Shown here piece after piece: positions 13,850 to 25,293 of a stretch of 64,000 nt of DNA. Numbering within the stretch: the stretch's first letter is position 1; every line of letters starts with the position of its first letter. The position numbers were made by a program, and so were the translations under genes. This DNA is from Nomia melanderi (Eukaryota; Arthropoda; Insecta; Hymenoptera; Halictidae): contig NC_135000.1 in the NCBI RefSeq assembly GCF_051020985.1, positions 21,296,784 to 21,360,783 of the forward strand. The letters run 5' to 3'. The notes beneath the pieces are model-generated. The model had not been told where the DNA came from and made no database searches. It saw only the letters and a program-made list of their open reading frames with translations.

Positions 13850-14010
13850 CATCCGCAGGATTATGCGGCCGAATTAGTCGTTATTCAATTTTCCCGGCCG
13901 GCGTTACACGGCAATTAATTATGCGCCGTATTAAATCCGAAGCGATCTAATCGCCGGGCTAACGCCGCTGCTAATTGCTATTATTTAATCAGAATTTATT
14001 CGTCGGCCGT
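13850..14010. promoter_or_regulatory. Cluster of TAAT/ATTA motifs in GC-rich DNA (candidate enhancer)
   Basis: At least eight TAAT or ATTA cores, including CAATTAATTA and GCTAATTGC, occur within 160 bases of otherwise GC-rich sequence, where such AT cores are not expected by composition. TAAT is the core of most homeodomain sites. This suggests a conserved neural enhancer in the receptor intron, but only sequence conservation would support it. Confidence 0.35.
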
Positions 14011-14849
14011 AAACGGCCGGCGGAAATGTGCCCGCGGGAGGGCGGCTAAAACTTCGGGACACGGTGCTCGCTTAGCGACGCTTTCCTGGCCGACGCTAGA
14101 AAATTATCGCGGTTTTACGTGTAAATTTCCATAAACCGCGCCGGCCGTTACGCTATCCCCTAGCCGCGGGTGCTGCCGCGACACCCAACTTCCACCTGTG
14201 CCGCGGAACTGCGCGCACGTTTTCCGGCGTATCCGGAAGAATACCTAAAATTCGTTTTATCGAAACGCTTTCAACGCCCTATAACCCCGTGTCGACGCGA
14301 CGCTTCGAATAGCTGGAATATGGTGACTTGTTCGATAAATGTATCCCGGATACAGAGGAATCACGATTATGGGAACCGGTTAGCCGAAGCAATTTCAGGA
14401 TAATGGGGCTGATGTCTTTATACCGGCGCAAGTACTCATTATAAAGGCATTTCGCATTATAAACGATCTCTATGATCTTCGACGAGAATGTGAATCCCCT
14501 GTGAAACAGTATTACTGATGAATCGCTAACGTTTTGTGTATAAATACCGAGGTATTGGAGCATTGGGATTTTGTATATAGAACAGGAGCGAACGATAGAT
14601 TTAATCAGTCGAACAAGATGTATATGTATTTTTTCTTCTGCAATAGTTAAAAGTTAAATGTATTCAGCATATTTGAAAATTCTATTATCAAAACAAATTT
14701 TCTACAATTCCTTCCTGTATACTTCTCGTGAATGATTGAAATCAAACGAATTAATTTCCTCACGTAACAGTATACCACAGCAATCAGTCTCAAAAATCGC
14801 GAAAACATCCATCACCGATAACCGTGAAAACAAAATGCCATTTACCAAT

Positions 14850-15700
14850 TAGCGTGGCAGCGAAAGTAAGACTTTGACAGTGCGGTCGACGCGGGGATCG
14901 TCATCCGTCACGGCCCCGTTTCCCGACCGATCGTTATCCGGACCCGTCGATGCGTCAGCACATGGATCTTCCTTTTTCCAGCGTGCAGCGATACGTTGCT
15001 CGCGGAATATTCGGGAACGCCTTTGGCGTGGCGTACCAGTGACGAGCTCCGTGTGCGAAGGGGTGGGGAAATGCTCGCGGGGAATGCTGGGGGGTTGCAA
15101 AGGGTAAACAACGAGAGCAGCGCGTACTATTTTTTCGGGGAGCTCGGTTGATCGGCTTTTTGACAGCGATACGCATTGTTCGAGATCGAACGGGGCGCGC
15201 GGATCGAATCGGAAATCGCGATGCAACCCCCCGCGGTGGTGTTGAGCTACGTTCTCAACCGATGCGATGGTCTCGCGTTTTTCCCATTTCGAAGCCAGTG
15301 ATCAGGGCTCAATAGCACAGAAGCTATAAATGTCTAGGACCGAGGTGTCTGAATTTCTTCCTACCTTTTCCTCTCTTCTCCTCTCTATTTCTCCCGCGCG
15401 ATTTTTCTCTATCCTTCCCTCTTTTTATCCCAGTTCCTTCGTTCATAAAATAAAGTACCCCATTAACCGCGCCGATATCCGCCGGCAGGAAGCGATAGTG
15501 TTTTCCGCGGGCCCGGTATCGTTGACTATTATGTTAAGGATATTTAAGGAACGCTTTATGACGGCTACCGCCGCGGCACTATCGATCTCCGACCCGATAC
15601 CATCGCGGGAAATCTGTGGAACGGGGCGAGACCGGAGCGTGTCGTATCTCAGCCGCGCTATCGGGTCGGAAAGCAGTCGGCGGTGGCGCAGATGAAAATT
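14850..15700. other. GC-rich, CpG-rich island without a gene
   Basis: The island is flanked by AT-rich DNA and includes a pyrimidine-rich strand-asymmetric stretch at about 15356-15430. Open frames overlap on both strands in several phases. None has a recognisable domain. Confidence 0.5.
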
Positions 15701-17299
15701 CCATGGAATGAGGAGGGTCTGGAGCGGAATTTACAAACCCTTGCCCTTCAACGCGAGGAATAAGAATTAACCTCTTGCGATAGAGTGTCACTTCGGCACA
15801 TACTCATGGTCTGGATTTTTTAAGGGGTAGTTCACTTTTTAGCTACAGTAGCGTCACCAATTTTTATCAGTTATTTGTGATTGGAAAATTGTTTCGTGGT
15901 AATTCGTGTTTTTTCTCTTTTACGCTGGAGGGGGTATTGTTTTTTGTTTGAATTACAGAGAAGATAATTATATAGTAATCATCGCATTCGATCAATACTA
16001 CGAACTTTTCTCTTTTAATTGAATATTTTGAAATAGCAAAATGGTGGTTAAGTTATATGCAAAGGTTAACTGTTTATGTAAATTCCTAAATCATCGATTG
16101 ACATGTTATAGAAGATAATAATCTTAGTCAGTGAATTTACGAAAGAAATATTAGCATGAGTGGTTATGCTAGAACAGGTATTATTCAAGATGGGCACCAC
16201 TAAACAGATAGTAGAGACCGTTGGGATTTTTCCTGAATTTCACGTGGACGGTGAAACCTAATAAGGGATCACGTGGTTAAAACCGAATGAAGGATAAGAT
16301 ATTTTAAGGCAGGACGAGCGAAGGACCAAAATACGTTGGATAAAGGAGGAAACTCGAGGGATTGAAAACGTAGGTAGACGCGGACCACGGGCTCTAATCT
16401 TGAATAAGGAAAGAGCGCCGGGGTAAGGGTAGCCTGGATCTGGTCTGGAAAGCAGGAAGGACTGCGACTAGAGCGACAGACATACTGAAACGCTCGAATG
16501 GTTCCGACAGAGAAAAGCCTCTGGAGGATAAAGACATATATCGCTTCCACGAGAAGAACTGTGTCTTTCCAGCCGGGGCACTCGGATGGTATGAGAAATA
16601 ATAATTTCACGTGAACCCGCCTGGTTTTACGGACACCGCGTCTCGTTTGCTTTTCATGCTGAATCACGGGATGAATCCTTTAACCTTTTACTTGTAGCTT
16701 GCTTATACGTAAGAGTGACTCGGTATCAAAGGGTATTAGCAGATTCGTGACCGATGACTTGAAACTTTATATTTTCACAAGCTGCAGCTCTCTGATTTTC
16801 ATCTGTGTAAAGCTATGTACCTTTCTGTGCCAAGAAAATCTTCATCTTCTTTGAATAGTCCATCGGTTAATATGTTAAAATCAATTATCTAAACACAGCT
16901 TTGGAATAAGATATACGGTTTAGAATAACAAATAACTGAATTATTTCAAATGCCTGTAATTATCTTGGAAATTAATAATTTCGCTTATTTAATGTAAATA
17001 CGAACCAGCAGAAGTTAAATTCTATGAATAGCGTTCTCCAAAGAATTGTAAGAGTACATTCCTTTTAAATTTTCTGAATTTACATTCCTTGTAAAATCTC
17101 TGACTCAGAAAATTTCCAAAATTGGAAACCTTCCAACCACTTCTTATTCAATCACCACAAATACTATTACACAAGCGAAACATGAAGGTTAAAACAGTGT
17201 TATCCAGACAATAACTGTAATATCAACAAAACTGTTTCGGAAAATTCTCGCTATGTTTACGAGGTAGCCTGTTACAATTACAAACCATTATTAAGTATC

Positions 17300-17309
17300 C
17301 CGCATGCGG
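17300..17309. promoter_or_regulatory. Second copy of the CCGCATGCGG palindrome
   Basis: This is the same 10-base palindromic core as at 7781-7790, also following TATC. It is short, so chance is possible. Confidence 0.3.
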
Positions 17310-20300
17310 ATTCCCATGAGAAACCAAGGTATTAAATGCAGATGAACTCAGCTTCGCGTTGGACAAAAGAGAAGGTCTGGCGTTCCTCGAGATGCACACA
17401 GCTTGCCAACTGGCTTTGATACATTAGCAAGCAATAATCCTATCCGCCGGCAAATCCAGGATGATACGGGCCGGATGCGAGCAATGCCGCGAAATACGCA
17501 CTTCGCTGCCGCTATGTGATACCCCGCCTCCATCTTGCTGCGTCCCTTTCACTCCGCGACGAGATGCGCCGCGAAATATCTCGAAGTATCGCATTTGTTT
17601 CCACGCGTGCTCGTGAAAAAGACGAAGCGCGGCAGTGGGCGATGCCGAAAATGCTGAAACACATTTTCCGCGTCCACTTTTACCATTCGAGTGGCTCCCG
17701 CCTTCACGCCCGTTATTGGACAAAGAGGAATATTCCGCGCCCAAGAGAAACCTTCTTCGCGCAGGACCTCCTTTTCCCGTTTCTGACGGGCTAGAGGCGC
17801 GCTGAAATTTTTACGGTGAAAGAGAGCGAGTTTTGACGACGGTTGGATCCCGTTTCGCTCGGCCGCGTACTATTTTCTATAGCCCTTTTCGACAAAATAA
17901 ATTCCCGGCACTGTAACACGCTTTCATTCGCACACGGAAGTGTTGCTGTGTCGGCTCGCGCAATTTGGCTCGTTTGGCTCGTTATACGAAAATCGTGAAG
18001 TTCTGGATATCAATTTTGAGCATCGTTGTTGAAAGAAGTTGGAGAATGTCGAAGCGAGAATTTGTAATGGTTTCGAACTTTTGAATTGTGCGCTAAGTTT
18101 TAATTTCCTATCTTGAATGCGAATGTAGAACTTTCTACAATCGGGTTAGGTAACATGATAGGATGTTTTCAGATTCTTCTTATGTGCGATTGAGTGCGGA
18201 AAGTAGAACGAAAACTGATGATCCGGATTTTTCCGCTAACTACCCACTCAGCCGAGGTAAAAGTTTGGAATTTGAAATGTTTCCTCTGGATGAGTTATCG
18301 AACGAGCCATTATCGGTTTAATTTAAATAGAGGAATTTTTGACTTTGTTACCCGGCTACACCCGTTAGAACTAGTTTAAAAAGAACTTGGTTGCCCTCCT
18401 AGTAAATCAGATTGAAGCTACAAGTCAGATAATTATTTTCTAAAATACATTCCACATTCATATACTTTAAACATCTTATATTTCCGTTTAATCCGCAAAT
18501 TTGATGAAAAGCCGATTTGAAAAACAATAGCTACAAGATTGTCCCATGGGGAGGAGAAAATTATATTTTAGAATATTTTAAAACTTAAATGAAGTTGTAA
18601 ACCATTCCGTTCAGATGAAAAATTATGGATTCTTTCCGGTCCTCAAATGTTGACGCTAAATTAATTCCGCGCGTAATTCTGCGACTGCTCCGTGGCACAA
18701 CAAGTATCATCCCGTGAACCGCCTTTCCACCTAGTGTACACGTTTATATTAATGCCTTCCGGAATGATGTCTTTGAGAGTAGTATACGTTTGCCGTGCCA
18801 ACAGGCAATCCCAACTTTTTATTCCCCCTTCCCGGCGTTCATTTTTTTTCAATCTTCCTACACGGAGAGGACAAGATTTCCCATATCTTTTCCGCGCGCT
18901 GCCCGGCTCGCCCGAGGCGGTCCACTGAAATTGCATCTGGAATTTCAATATAGCGCATATCATACTTCAACCTTAAAACGCCGCGGGCGTTGTCCGGTAT
19001 TACTTTGAGGTTTCAGCTCCCAGCAGCTGACTTTGCGGCCCGATTATAGAGATTCCGATTGAGGGGATGTACGTAAGTACCAGCGGGGAAGGCCGCGGAG
19101 CCCTTTCGGTCCTTTTGGGGCGCAGAGTCGAGCCTGTAGGGGACATTAGGTGGATTTCCGCGGAATAAATGATCAAAAGCCGAGCATAAAGCTGTTCCTA
19201 TCGGTGACGGGCTGTATTTGCACGCTCCGCTGTGTCCCCGCAACCGTCGTTCCCGTCGGATACGTGCGGTCGCAGCGAAATTCGCGAATTCTTAGGGTCA
19301 CCGCACGCCTGAATAATTTTTAATGGCATTGTCGGAGGTCTCCGCTCCGAAAGAATCGTCCCGTCTCGAATGGCCAACATGCATTATCCTGATGGTACGT
19401 GCATTGTGCCCGCGATCTTTCTCTTAACATTGCATCGTCCCGTAATTTCTATGCTTCCGTATACTCCTACGCGGATTGCTTGAATAGTTTTATATCTTGA
19501 TTCCATGTATTACTCCGAGTGGCCTGTTCTTAAAGTCGACCTCGTCCGTTAGCTTTCCGAAGTAATGGAATGTTTAGCATTGATAAGATGAGAGCTAAGG
19601 AAATATAAGAAACGACGGTACGTTCACTTTCATGGGATAAAATTTTGTTGTTCCTAAGATGATTTTATGCGTTTCGTTTCAATTTAGGAATGATTATGTT
19701 TGGATGATCTCATTTTAGTTAAATATCGGATGGATGGTTATTTTTAATTTGGTAGTGTGCGGGGATTATTTTAAAATTGTTTGTTTTGTTGTTTTCTGAA
19801 TTCTATAAATGTCATTGACGGATGTTGATTCTTTAGACCTATAGTATTTCCGTTTTCTGATTTCGGTTACTCTTGGAACATAGAGGAATGTAGAAACTGA
19901 ATAAAAACACGAACGAAACTAGACACGAACTTGATTCCGCACTCCATCTATTAAAACTATTAATTGATATAACGGGTCGCTATTCAGTTCCCGTCGTCAT
20001 AAATTGCCGCAGAAATTTAGATTTACGTAAACACCCGCGGTCCCCACATAATTGAATAATTAAACTTCGACCCGCGCCATCCTAATTATTCATCCAAACG
20101 TGACTAAGTCCAACTACTTGGAAGATTACCGGTCTCGAAGCTCGAGGAACTCACGAAATCCTCTAAAATCATCAAAGTCTGGGGAGGGCGGACTGGGGGA
20201 GGAGGGGAGGAAAAATTAATGTTGTTCCGGAGAAACTCGTGGCCTTGTTGCCCGTTTCGTTTCCGTCGCCACCGGGGAAACAGAGTTCGTGGTGACACTT

Positions 20301-20451
20301 TTAACGAGCAAGGAATTCAATTACAAAATATTGCCCCGCCCTCCGGCTAATTACTGAATTCAATAAGTCGTTACCTCGCTGCCGAGTAAAGTATAACGTT
20401 ACAATGGAACACGTTAAATTTATTAATGCGATTATCTCGATGTCATATTAA

Positions 20452-20462
20452 TTAACCCTTTG
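20452..20462 (+). mobile_element. TTAACCCTTTG motif, possible piggyBac-like end
   Basis: TTAACCCTTTG is followed by AT-rich DNA. The identical 11-mer recurs at 54049 and 59902. No matching inverted end was identified nearby, so this is a solo end or chance. Confidence 0.3.
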
Positions 20463-22668
20463 TAGTTCTATAATAAGTAGATGTTACATATAATATACCG
20501 GCTGAGTTACGCAACGTGACGATTTTAAATAACTTATAAAATATGTACTGTACGAAACAATGTTTCCGACAAAAATTGCACTTTTACGAAGGGGGCGTAT
20601 ACTAGTAATATGCGTTGGCACCGATTGACGAAATACAGACGACCAGCGTTCGACTTTGCCTCCACTAAGATTATTTTACACTCATGCAAAAATAAAATAC
20701 ACAAAACATTATATTCCTGAAGTAACTTTTATGATTATTGGAATTGTTCCATAGCCAAAAGATTTTTATTATTCCACGGTACCAAACTCAGTCATAATGA
20801 ATTTTATATTAAATATGAAATGTTAAAAGCTGATGAAGTGCTGTAACGGTAAAATCTTAAAAAATTCAAACAGTGGAGTTAATCGATTTGGCCGGTGAGC
20901 GGCGAGAGTCTTGACGAGTACGACAGTTGGTTTGTCATACGCGACGGCGATCGTACAAGTCCACGGGAAATGGAAAACGGGACATAGCGAAAAGTTACAA
21001 TGCCCAAAGTTGCCGGGGGTACGGGTGATTAATCGATACCGGGCAGCGACCGATAGTTCCACGTTCGAGAAGTTGTTCTCTTCGGAACATAATCATGAGT
21101 TACGGCCGCGAATCACTCGGCCCGGTTCCACGCGTGTCTCCATCGAGGACTGGATACCAGTAAATAGATTGTTTCTCGTTGGTTGCTTCGCAGAAATAAA
21201 TTCCGGCCGGCGAACCGAACTCGGGAAAACTTGAGATCGTCGAGTGTGGAATTATATTTCTTCGAAACTCGTCCGTCCTTTTGGAATTTCCCGCGTCAAT
21301 TTTAGCTGGGATATCACCCGGCATTATCTAAATTTCGTATTTGAGGGGGACAAAGATAAAAGCAGGATCGGAAAGTTAAAGGTTCCCGGTAACAAGTGTG
21401 TCAACGACAGCGAAGTTGAAGACTTCTGTTGGTCGATGAATTCAGGAAAAGTTTCGAACACCTTAATTTGGGAATCGCTGATACTGATCCAATATTCCGA
21501 ACTTAAAACACGGATCGCTGTTTGCCGCTGATTTCCGAATTAATTTCTATTCGCGCAGCGTGGGGGTTTCACGTTGACGCGAGCGAAATGTGAATGAGCT
21601 CTCTTTTCCGCTGTTTTTTTAACGAGAAATATATGGGGTGGACTGGTAAATCGAGGTATGGATGAGGACGATCCTAGAAATTTGAGTTATATGCAGCGCG
21701 AACGCAAATGTCTCTACTGTTTTTAATGACGCGAGGAAATACGCGAAGAGATAAATGTTTGTTCTCGAGCGGAGAAACTTCGGAAAATATGACTTTGAAA
21801 GTAATTCTTTTTTATTATAATATTCCATGCTTTTCAAGTGAGTAGTTTTTTATTAGAAATCTTTTTGTATTATTAAAGATAACAAAAATACGTTAAGTAA
21901 CAGGATAACAAAGATTAATGTTGTAGAAACATAAATATGAAATTGTAATGGTAATCCATTTTGTGATAGATTAATTGGACACGAACAATAAACTTCCGGG
22001 AAGTGATACGTCAATTTAATCAATTGCACTAACGCATACATTTGTTCGTATAGATTTGATGTAACATTCAGCGTTGAAATTGTTACGTCATTCCTATTTG
22101 CCTGTCATTATTTACACTCTCCGTATTTTTCCCTGATACGCATTTCCCTATTTTCATATTGAAATAACAATATTGAATGAAGTTTAATCCAGTAAACATA
22201 ACTGCACTCTACGAATAAACCTGTGTACTTAAGCAAATACTGTACTTTAATAAATCAATTAAATAACACCAGAAAATTGGCAAACAAACTTTCCGGTATA
22301 TAACTCAATGTATCGTTGGTTGGCTAAATAATCTGAATATTTCAATTACTCGACTACAAAACATCGTATTTCGTTCAAATTACTAAATGTATATTAAAAT
22401 GCTACACAATTGACAATATATTCTATTACAATTCACCCAATTTTTAATCTAATAAAGTGAAACTTTTTTCCAAAATTTCTAACGAAATACAAGAAGTCTT
22501 CGATGAATCCTGCGAAACAACTTCACTTGGATGGGGAACACAGATTCTTCGAATTCTTCTTTGACGTTAGAGTTCAAGTAATCCCAAGCGGGCTGTTTGC
22601 ATGTCCCCGAACTTGTGCACAACAAACTGAAAGGGCAAATAGCCTGTAAGCCGGTGTATGTAACGCGA

Positions 22669-22684
22669 CATGTTTGATTTTCAG
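22669..22684 (+). other. 3' splice acceptor of the upstream receptor exon
   Basis: The sequence reads catgtttgattttcag before the exon. The pyrimidine tract is short and rather weak, but the AG at 22683-22684 is the one that leaves the conserved CHLLRSG reading intact. The exon begins in the second base of a codon, so the intron is phase 1. Confidence 0.88.
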
Positions 22685-22869
22685 TGTGTCACTTACTTCG
22701 GAGCGGGGTCGCGGCGATTTTTGGGCCCCAGAGCGCTCACACCGCCTCGCATGTGCAAAGCATTTGCGACACTATGGAAATTCCGCATCTGGAAACACGC
22801 TGGGACTACCGACTCAGACGGCAGAGCTGTCTCGTCAACCTTTATCCGCATCCCACCACCCTCTCCAAG
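22685..22869 (+). CDS. Kainate-type glutamate receptor, internal exon of the amino-terminal domain (upstream of two)
   Basis: This 185-base internal exon carries two bases of a split codon (x|TG; valine if the missing base is G) and then 61 full codons, from CHLLRSG to TTLSK. Visible family hallmarks are GVAAIFGPQS, the turn that follows the first strands of the periplasmic-binding-protein-like fold (ANF_receptor family), then SHVQSICDTMEIPH, the helix and strand typical of kainate and AMPA subunits, then the tryptophan in ETRWDYR and the strand end VNLYPHP. I estimate it covers roughly residues 90-150 of the protein. The amino-terminal domain drives subunit dimerisation and assembly and does not bind the agonist. 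The start is set by the AG at 22683-22684. A TGA in the same frame lies nine bases upstream of the split codon (22675-22677), so the frame cannot extend left. The end is set by GTACGT at 22870. GC is 57% (106 of 185), well above the flanking intron. Family assignment is firm; the exact paralogue (kainate 2-like, or another of the several insect kainate subunits) is likely but not proven. Confidence 0.95.
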
Positions 22870-22875
22870 GTACGT
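22868..22875 (+). other. 5' splice donor of the giant intron
   Basis: The exon ends in AAG (lysine) and the intron starts GTACGT, a good match to the insect AG|GTRAGT consensus. The junction falls exactly between codons. This agrees with the phase 0 start of the exon at 48205. Confidence 0.93.
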
Positions 22876-24092
22876 ATACATTTTCGCAATAATATTCTCG
22901 TCAGGACACTGTCGAAACTCTATTACCACCTTCGCCACTATTGTCTTTCGCAAGGTCATCCCCTAATTAGTTTTTTATTCAAGTGGAAAATGATAAACTC
23001 GAATTAACCGTTAACGGTCCAGTACCTAGTATCTGATGAATACATTTTCACATCAATGTACATGCTGAATCAAACGTGTTTATTCTATTGTATAATCATT
23101 TTTCTAAATTTAACCTTTTACTTGATCTTCGAAATTATTTTACCAGATCTTTCTAAAGAATTTTTGAAAATTCTTTTTCAACTATTTTTATTTTTTTCGT
23201 CTTCTATAATTTTGATAGAAGCATACCGGGTTGTTATGGATTCGTTTTCATACGGGTGTTCATTTAAAATTTGCTACACAAGAGGTGTTAGGTTATCGAT
23301 AGCCCGGGGATTTTTATGCAAATTCGCGTATTCAAGCTCTCGTATGAATATCCCATGCAGTATGTGTCAAGACTTCCATTGAAAACGAGATTTATGTATT
23401 GATAGTTGACAATATCGTCTCGAGCCAATGAAGAATCCACACAATAGCAAAAACCATAAATACACCGTTTAAGAATCGTTGAATGCTCGATTGTTCTAAA
23501 GAAAATAGGAAGATTGTATTACTTTATTATAATACATTAAACGTACTATTTTTATTATTTTTTAGAATTATACTGCTTTATTTTATATGCATTTAACGGC
23601 AAAGTATTAAAGCAGTATATTTAGAAATTGACTAATTTTGGAAAAAAGAGAAACCACATGTGATCGCTTAATTTCGTTCGGTTATTAAACAATTTATCCT
23701 AACGTGTTCATGAGTGAAATTTCATTAAAAATATTTGCATATTTTTATATTTTCAGTAGAAGTATTGCAAGTTTCTCTGTAATAAACTTCATTACACCGT
23801 TGAATTTTTTCTTCTGTTTCCTTCAACTGTTATTATTATTTACGTCTTCATTACGCAGCTTTAGAATAAAAGGTATGAACGTAACAATGTTTCATTCTTG
23901 CATAAAAACGCGGGATCCAATTGTACAGCTCTGATTTATGACAGGTCTATACGGCTGGTCTATGTGACTAACAACGTGCACAACACATTATTATTACCAT
24001 AGCGTTTATTATGCATGAAGAAGGATTATACAGAAAGCTTGACTGTGTCGAGAACAGTGCTTATGAAAGGTGAACTGCAGCCAAAGGCTGCT

Positions 24093-24102
24093 TTAACCCT
24101 TG
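24093..24102 (+). mobile_element. TTAACCCTTG motif, possible transposon end
   Basis: TTAACCCTTGAACAGTCGACC resembles the terminal repeat pattern of the element at 39165 (TTAA, then a short spacer, TTGA, then CC and TGG). No partner was found. Confidence 0.3.
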
Positions 24103-24955
24103 AACAGTCGACCGTGGAACAGCGACTCTGAAATTTCTTGCTGGGTCATTTATAAAGAGGTATCGGTAAAAATGGAAATTTTTATACCGTAATTCATGAA
24201 AATACTTTAGAGTCGTTAAGAAATTCAAAATGATACGAAAATTCCATTAAAATTCCTTAATCTGCATCTGTCTTAAATATTATATCGTTTATAAACAATT
24301 TGCACATATTCCCCAACCGCACAAAATTAACAATCTATTTTCGTTTATCTATTATATGTCCATTTTTATTCATCTACTATTTTTACTTCTCATTTTTAAA
24401 TTTCAATAGGAATTCAATTCTCAACCTAAACAATAGGAGAAATACCCGTACTTCTACAGTTGTAGCATACCAGAGATTTTTCACAATTTTTGCGTGCAAT
24501 TAAATGGGGAAAATACAACGGAGCTCGATAATCCGATTTTCCCCTGTAACCTATCCGTCCGAAGTAGAGGATTGAAACTTGGCACAAAATATTTTTTCAC
24601 TGTAATCTATCGAAAGCTGCATCGTCGATTGAATTTTACTTCAAAAATCCTCCGATCATCCCTCTCGCTGAATCTTTCTAACACACACCGGCGCGTTGCG
24701 TTTCACGTTGCGTACAGGTACATACATGGCTGCACAAAAAGGAACAAGTCGAGTATCCTAGAATTTCCATCAAACATTCATAAAGTACACATAACACAGT
24801 TTCTGAGTTCAATAATTTTACGTCAGCTCTTGTGAAATCAAATTTGATATAGATCCAAACATCCAACGCACCATAAATAAATACGCTCCACATTTTTCGG
24901 GGTTAACGCATGATACCTTATTGGCCGGTGAACTATCCTGCAGAAAACATCTATC

Positions 24956-25238
24956 AACTTTAATATACATACTTTATCCGCATATAATATGCTAAAACGA
25001 TTGAAATGATTTTAACTAATGAATACAATCTAGAATGATCTTATAACGTAACCTAAACTTTAATATACGTACTTCATTCGCACATAATATGGTAAAACGA
25101 TTGAAATGATTTAAACTAATGAATATAATCTAAAATACTCTTATAACGTAACCTAAACTTTAATGTACATACTTTATACACATATAATATGCTAAAATGG
25201 TTCAAACGATTTAAACTATTAACGAATACAATCTAGAA
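24956..25238 (+). repeat. Tandem array, 100-base unit, 2.8 copies
   Basis: Copies start at 24956, 25056 and 25156, each beginning AACTTTAATRTACRTACTT. They continue through a shared ATAATATGSTAAAAYG block to CAATCTAGAA-like ends. The spacing is exactly 100 bases twice. The third copy has a small insertion (ATTAAC) and stops before the unit ends. Substitutions are spread along the units, so the array is not recent. Confidence 0.9.
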
Positions 25239-25279
25239 GAAATTAATACAAATACAACTCGTGTACAACTAGGATCAAT

Positions 25280-25293
25280 ACGAGTATACTCGT
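25280..25293. repeat. 14-base perfect palindrome ACGAGTATACTCGT
   Basis: It is followed by GACCGGCCAG and lies 40 bases after the 100-base tandem array. A diverged copy lies at 12061-12074. This is probably the hairpin of a decayed dispersed repeat. Confidence 0.5.

Larger units (their letters stand above)
1..22684 (+). other. Long non-coding stretch left of the first visible exon (intron, possibly 5' flank at the far left)
   Basis: The right end is a splice acceptor, so at least the right part is intron, and by inference most or all of the 22.7 kb is. GC-rich islands lie near 2920-3600, 5000-5700, 6230-7150, 8280-8700, 9240-9780, 12300-13080, 13780-14400, 14850-15700, 17300-17960, 18660-19400 and 20880-21600. 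AT-rich runs lie at 1560-2880, 3700-4300, 7220-8060, 9840-10000, 16700-17280 and 21780-22620. Open frames up to about 130 codons occur on both strands but have no recognisable domain and no convincing splice context. Separate entries cover the POU-type inverted repeat, the palindromes, the direct repeat at 1490, the CG microsatellite and the homeodomain-type cluster. Nothing else is supportable here. Confidence 0.7.

Noticed and set aside
16269..16667. 132-codon open frame on the minus strand
   Set aside because: No domain seen, and isolated in presumed intron.
23733..23740. Single octamer ATTTGCAT (also 4249, 23316 and 60693)
   Set aside because: Single 8-mers of this composition are expected by chance in 64 kb. 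Only the inverted pair at 22-57 is worth attention.
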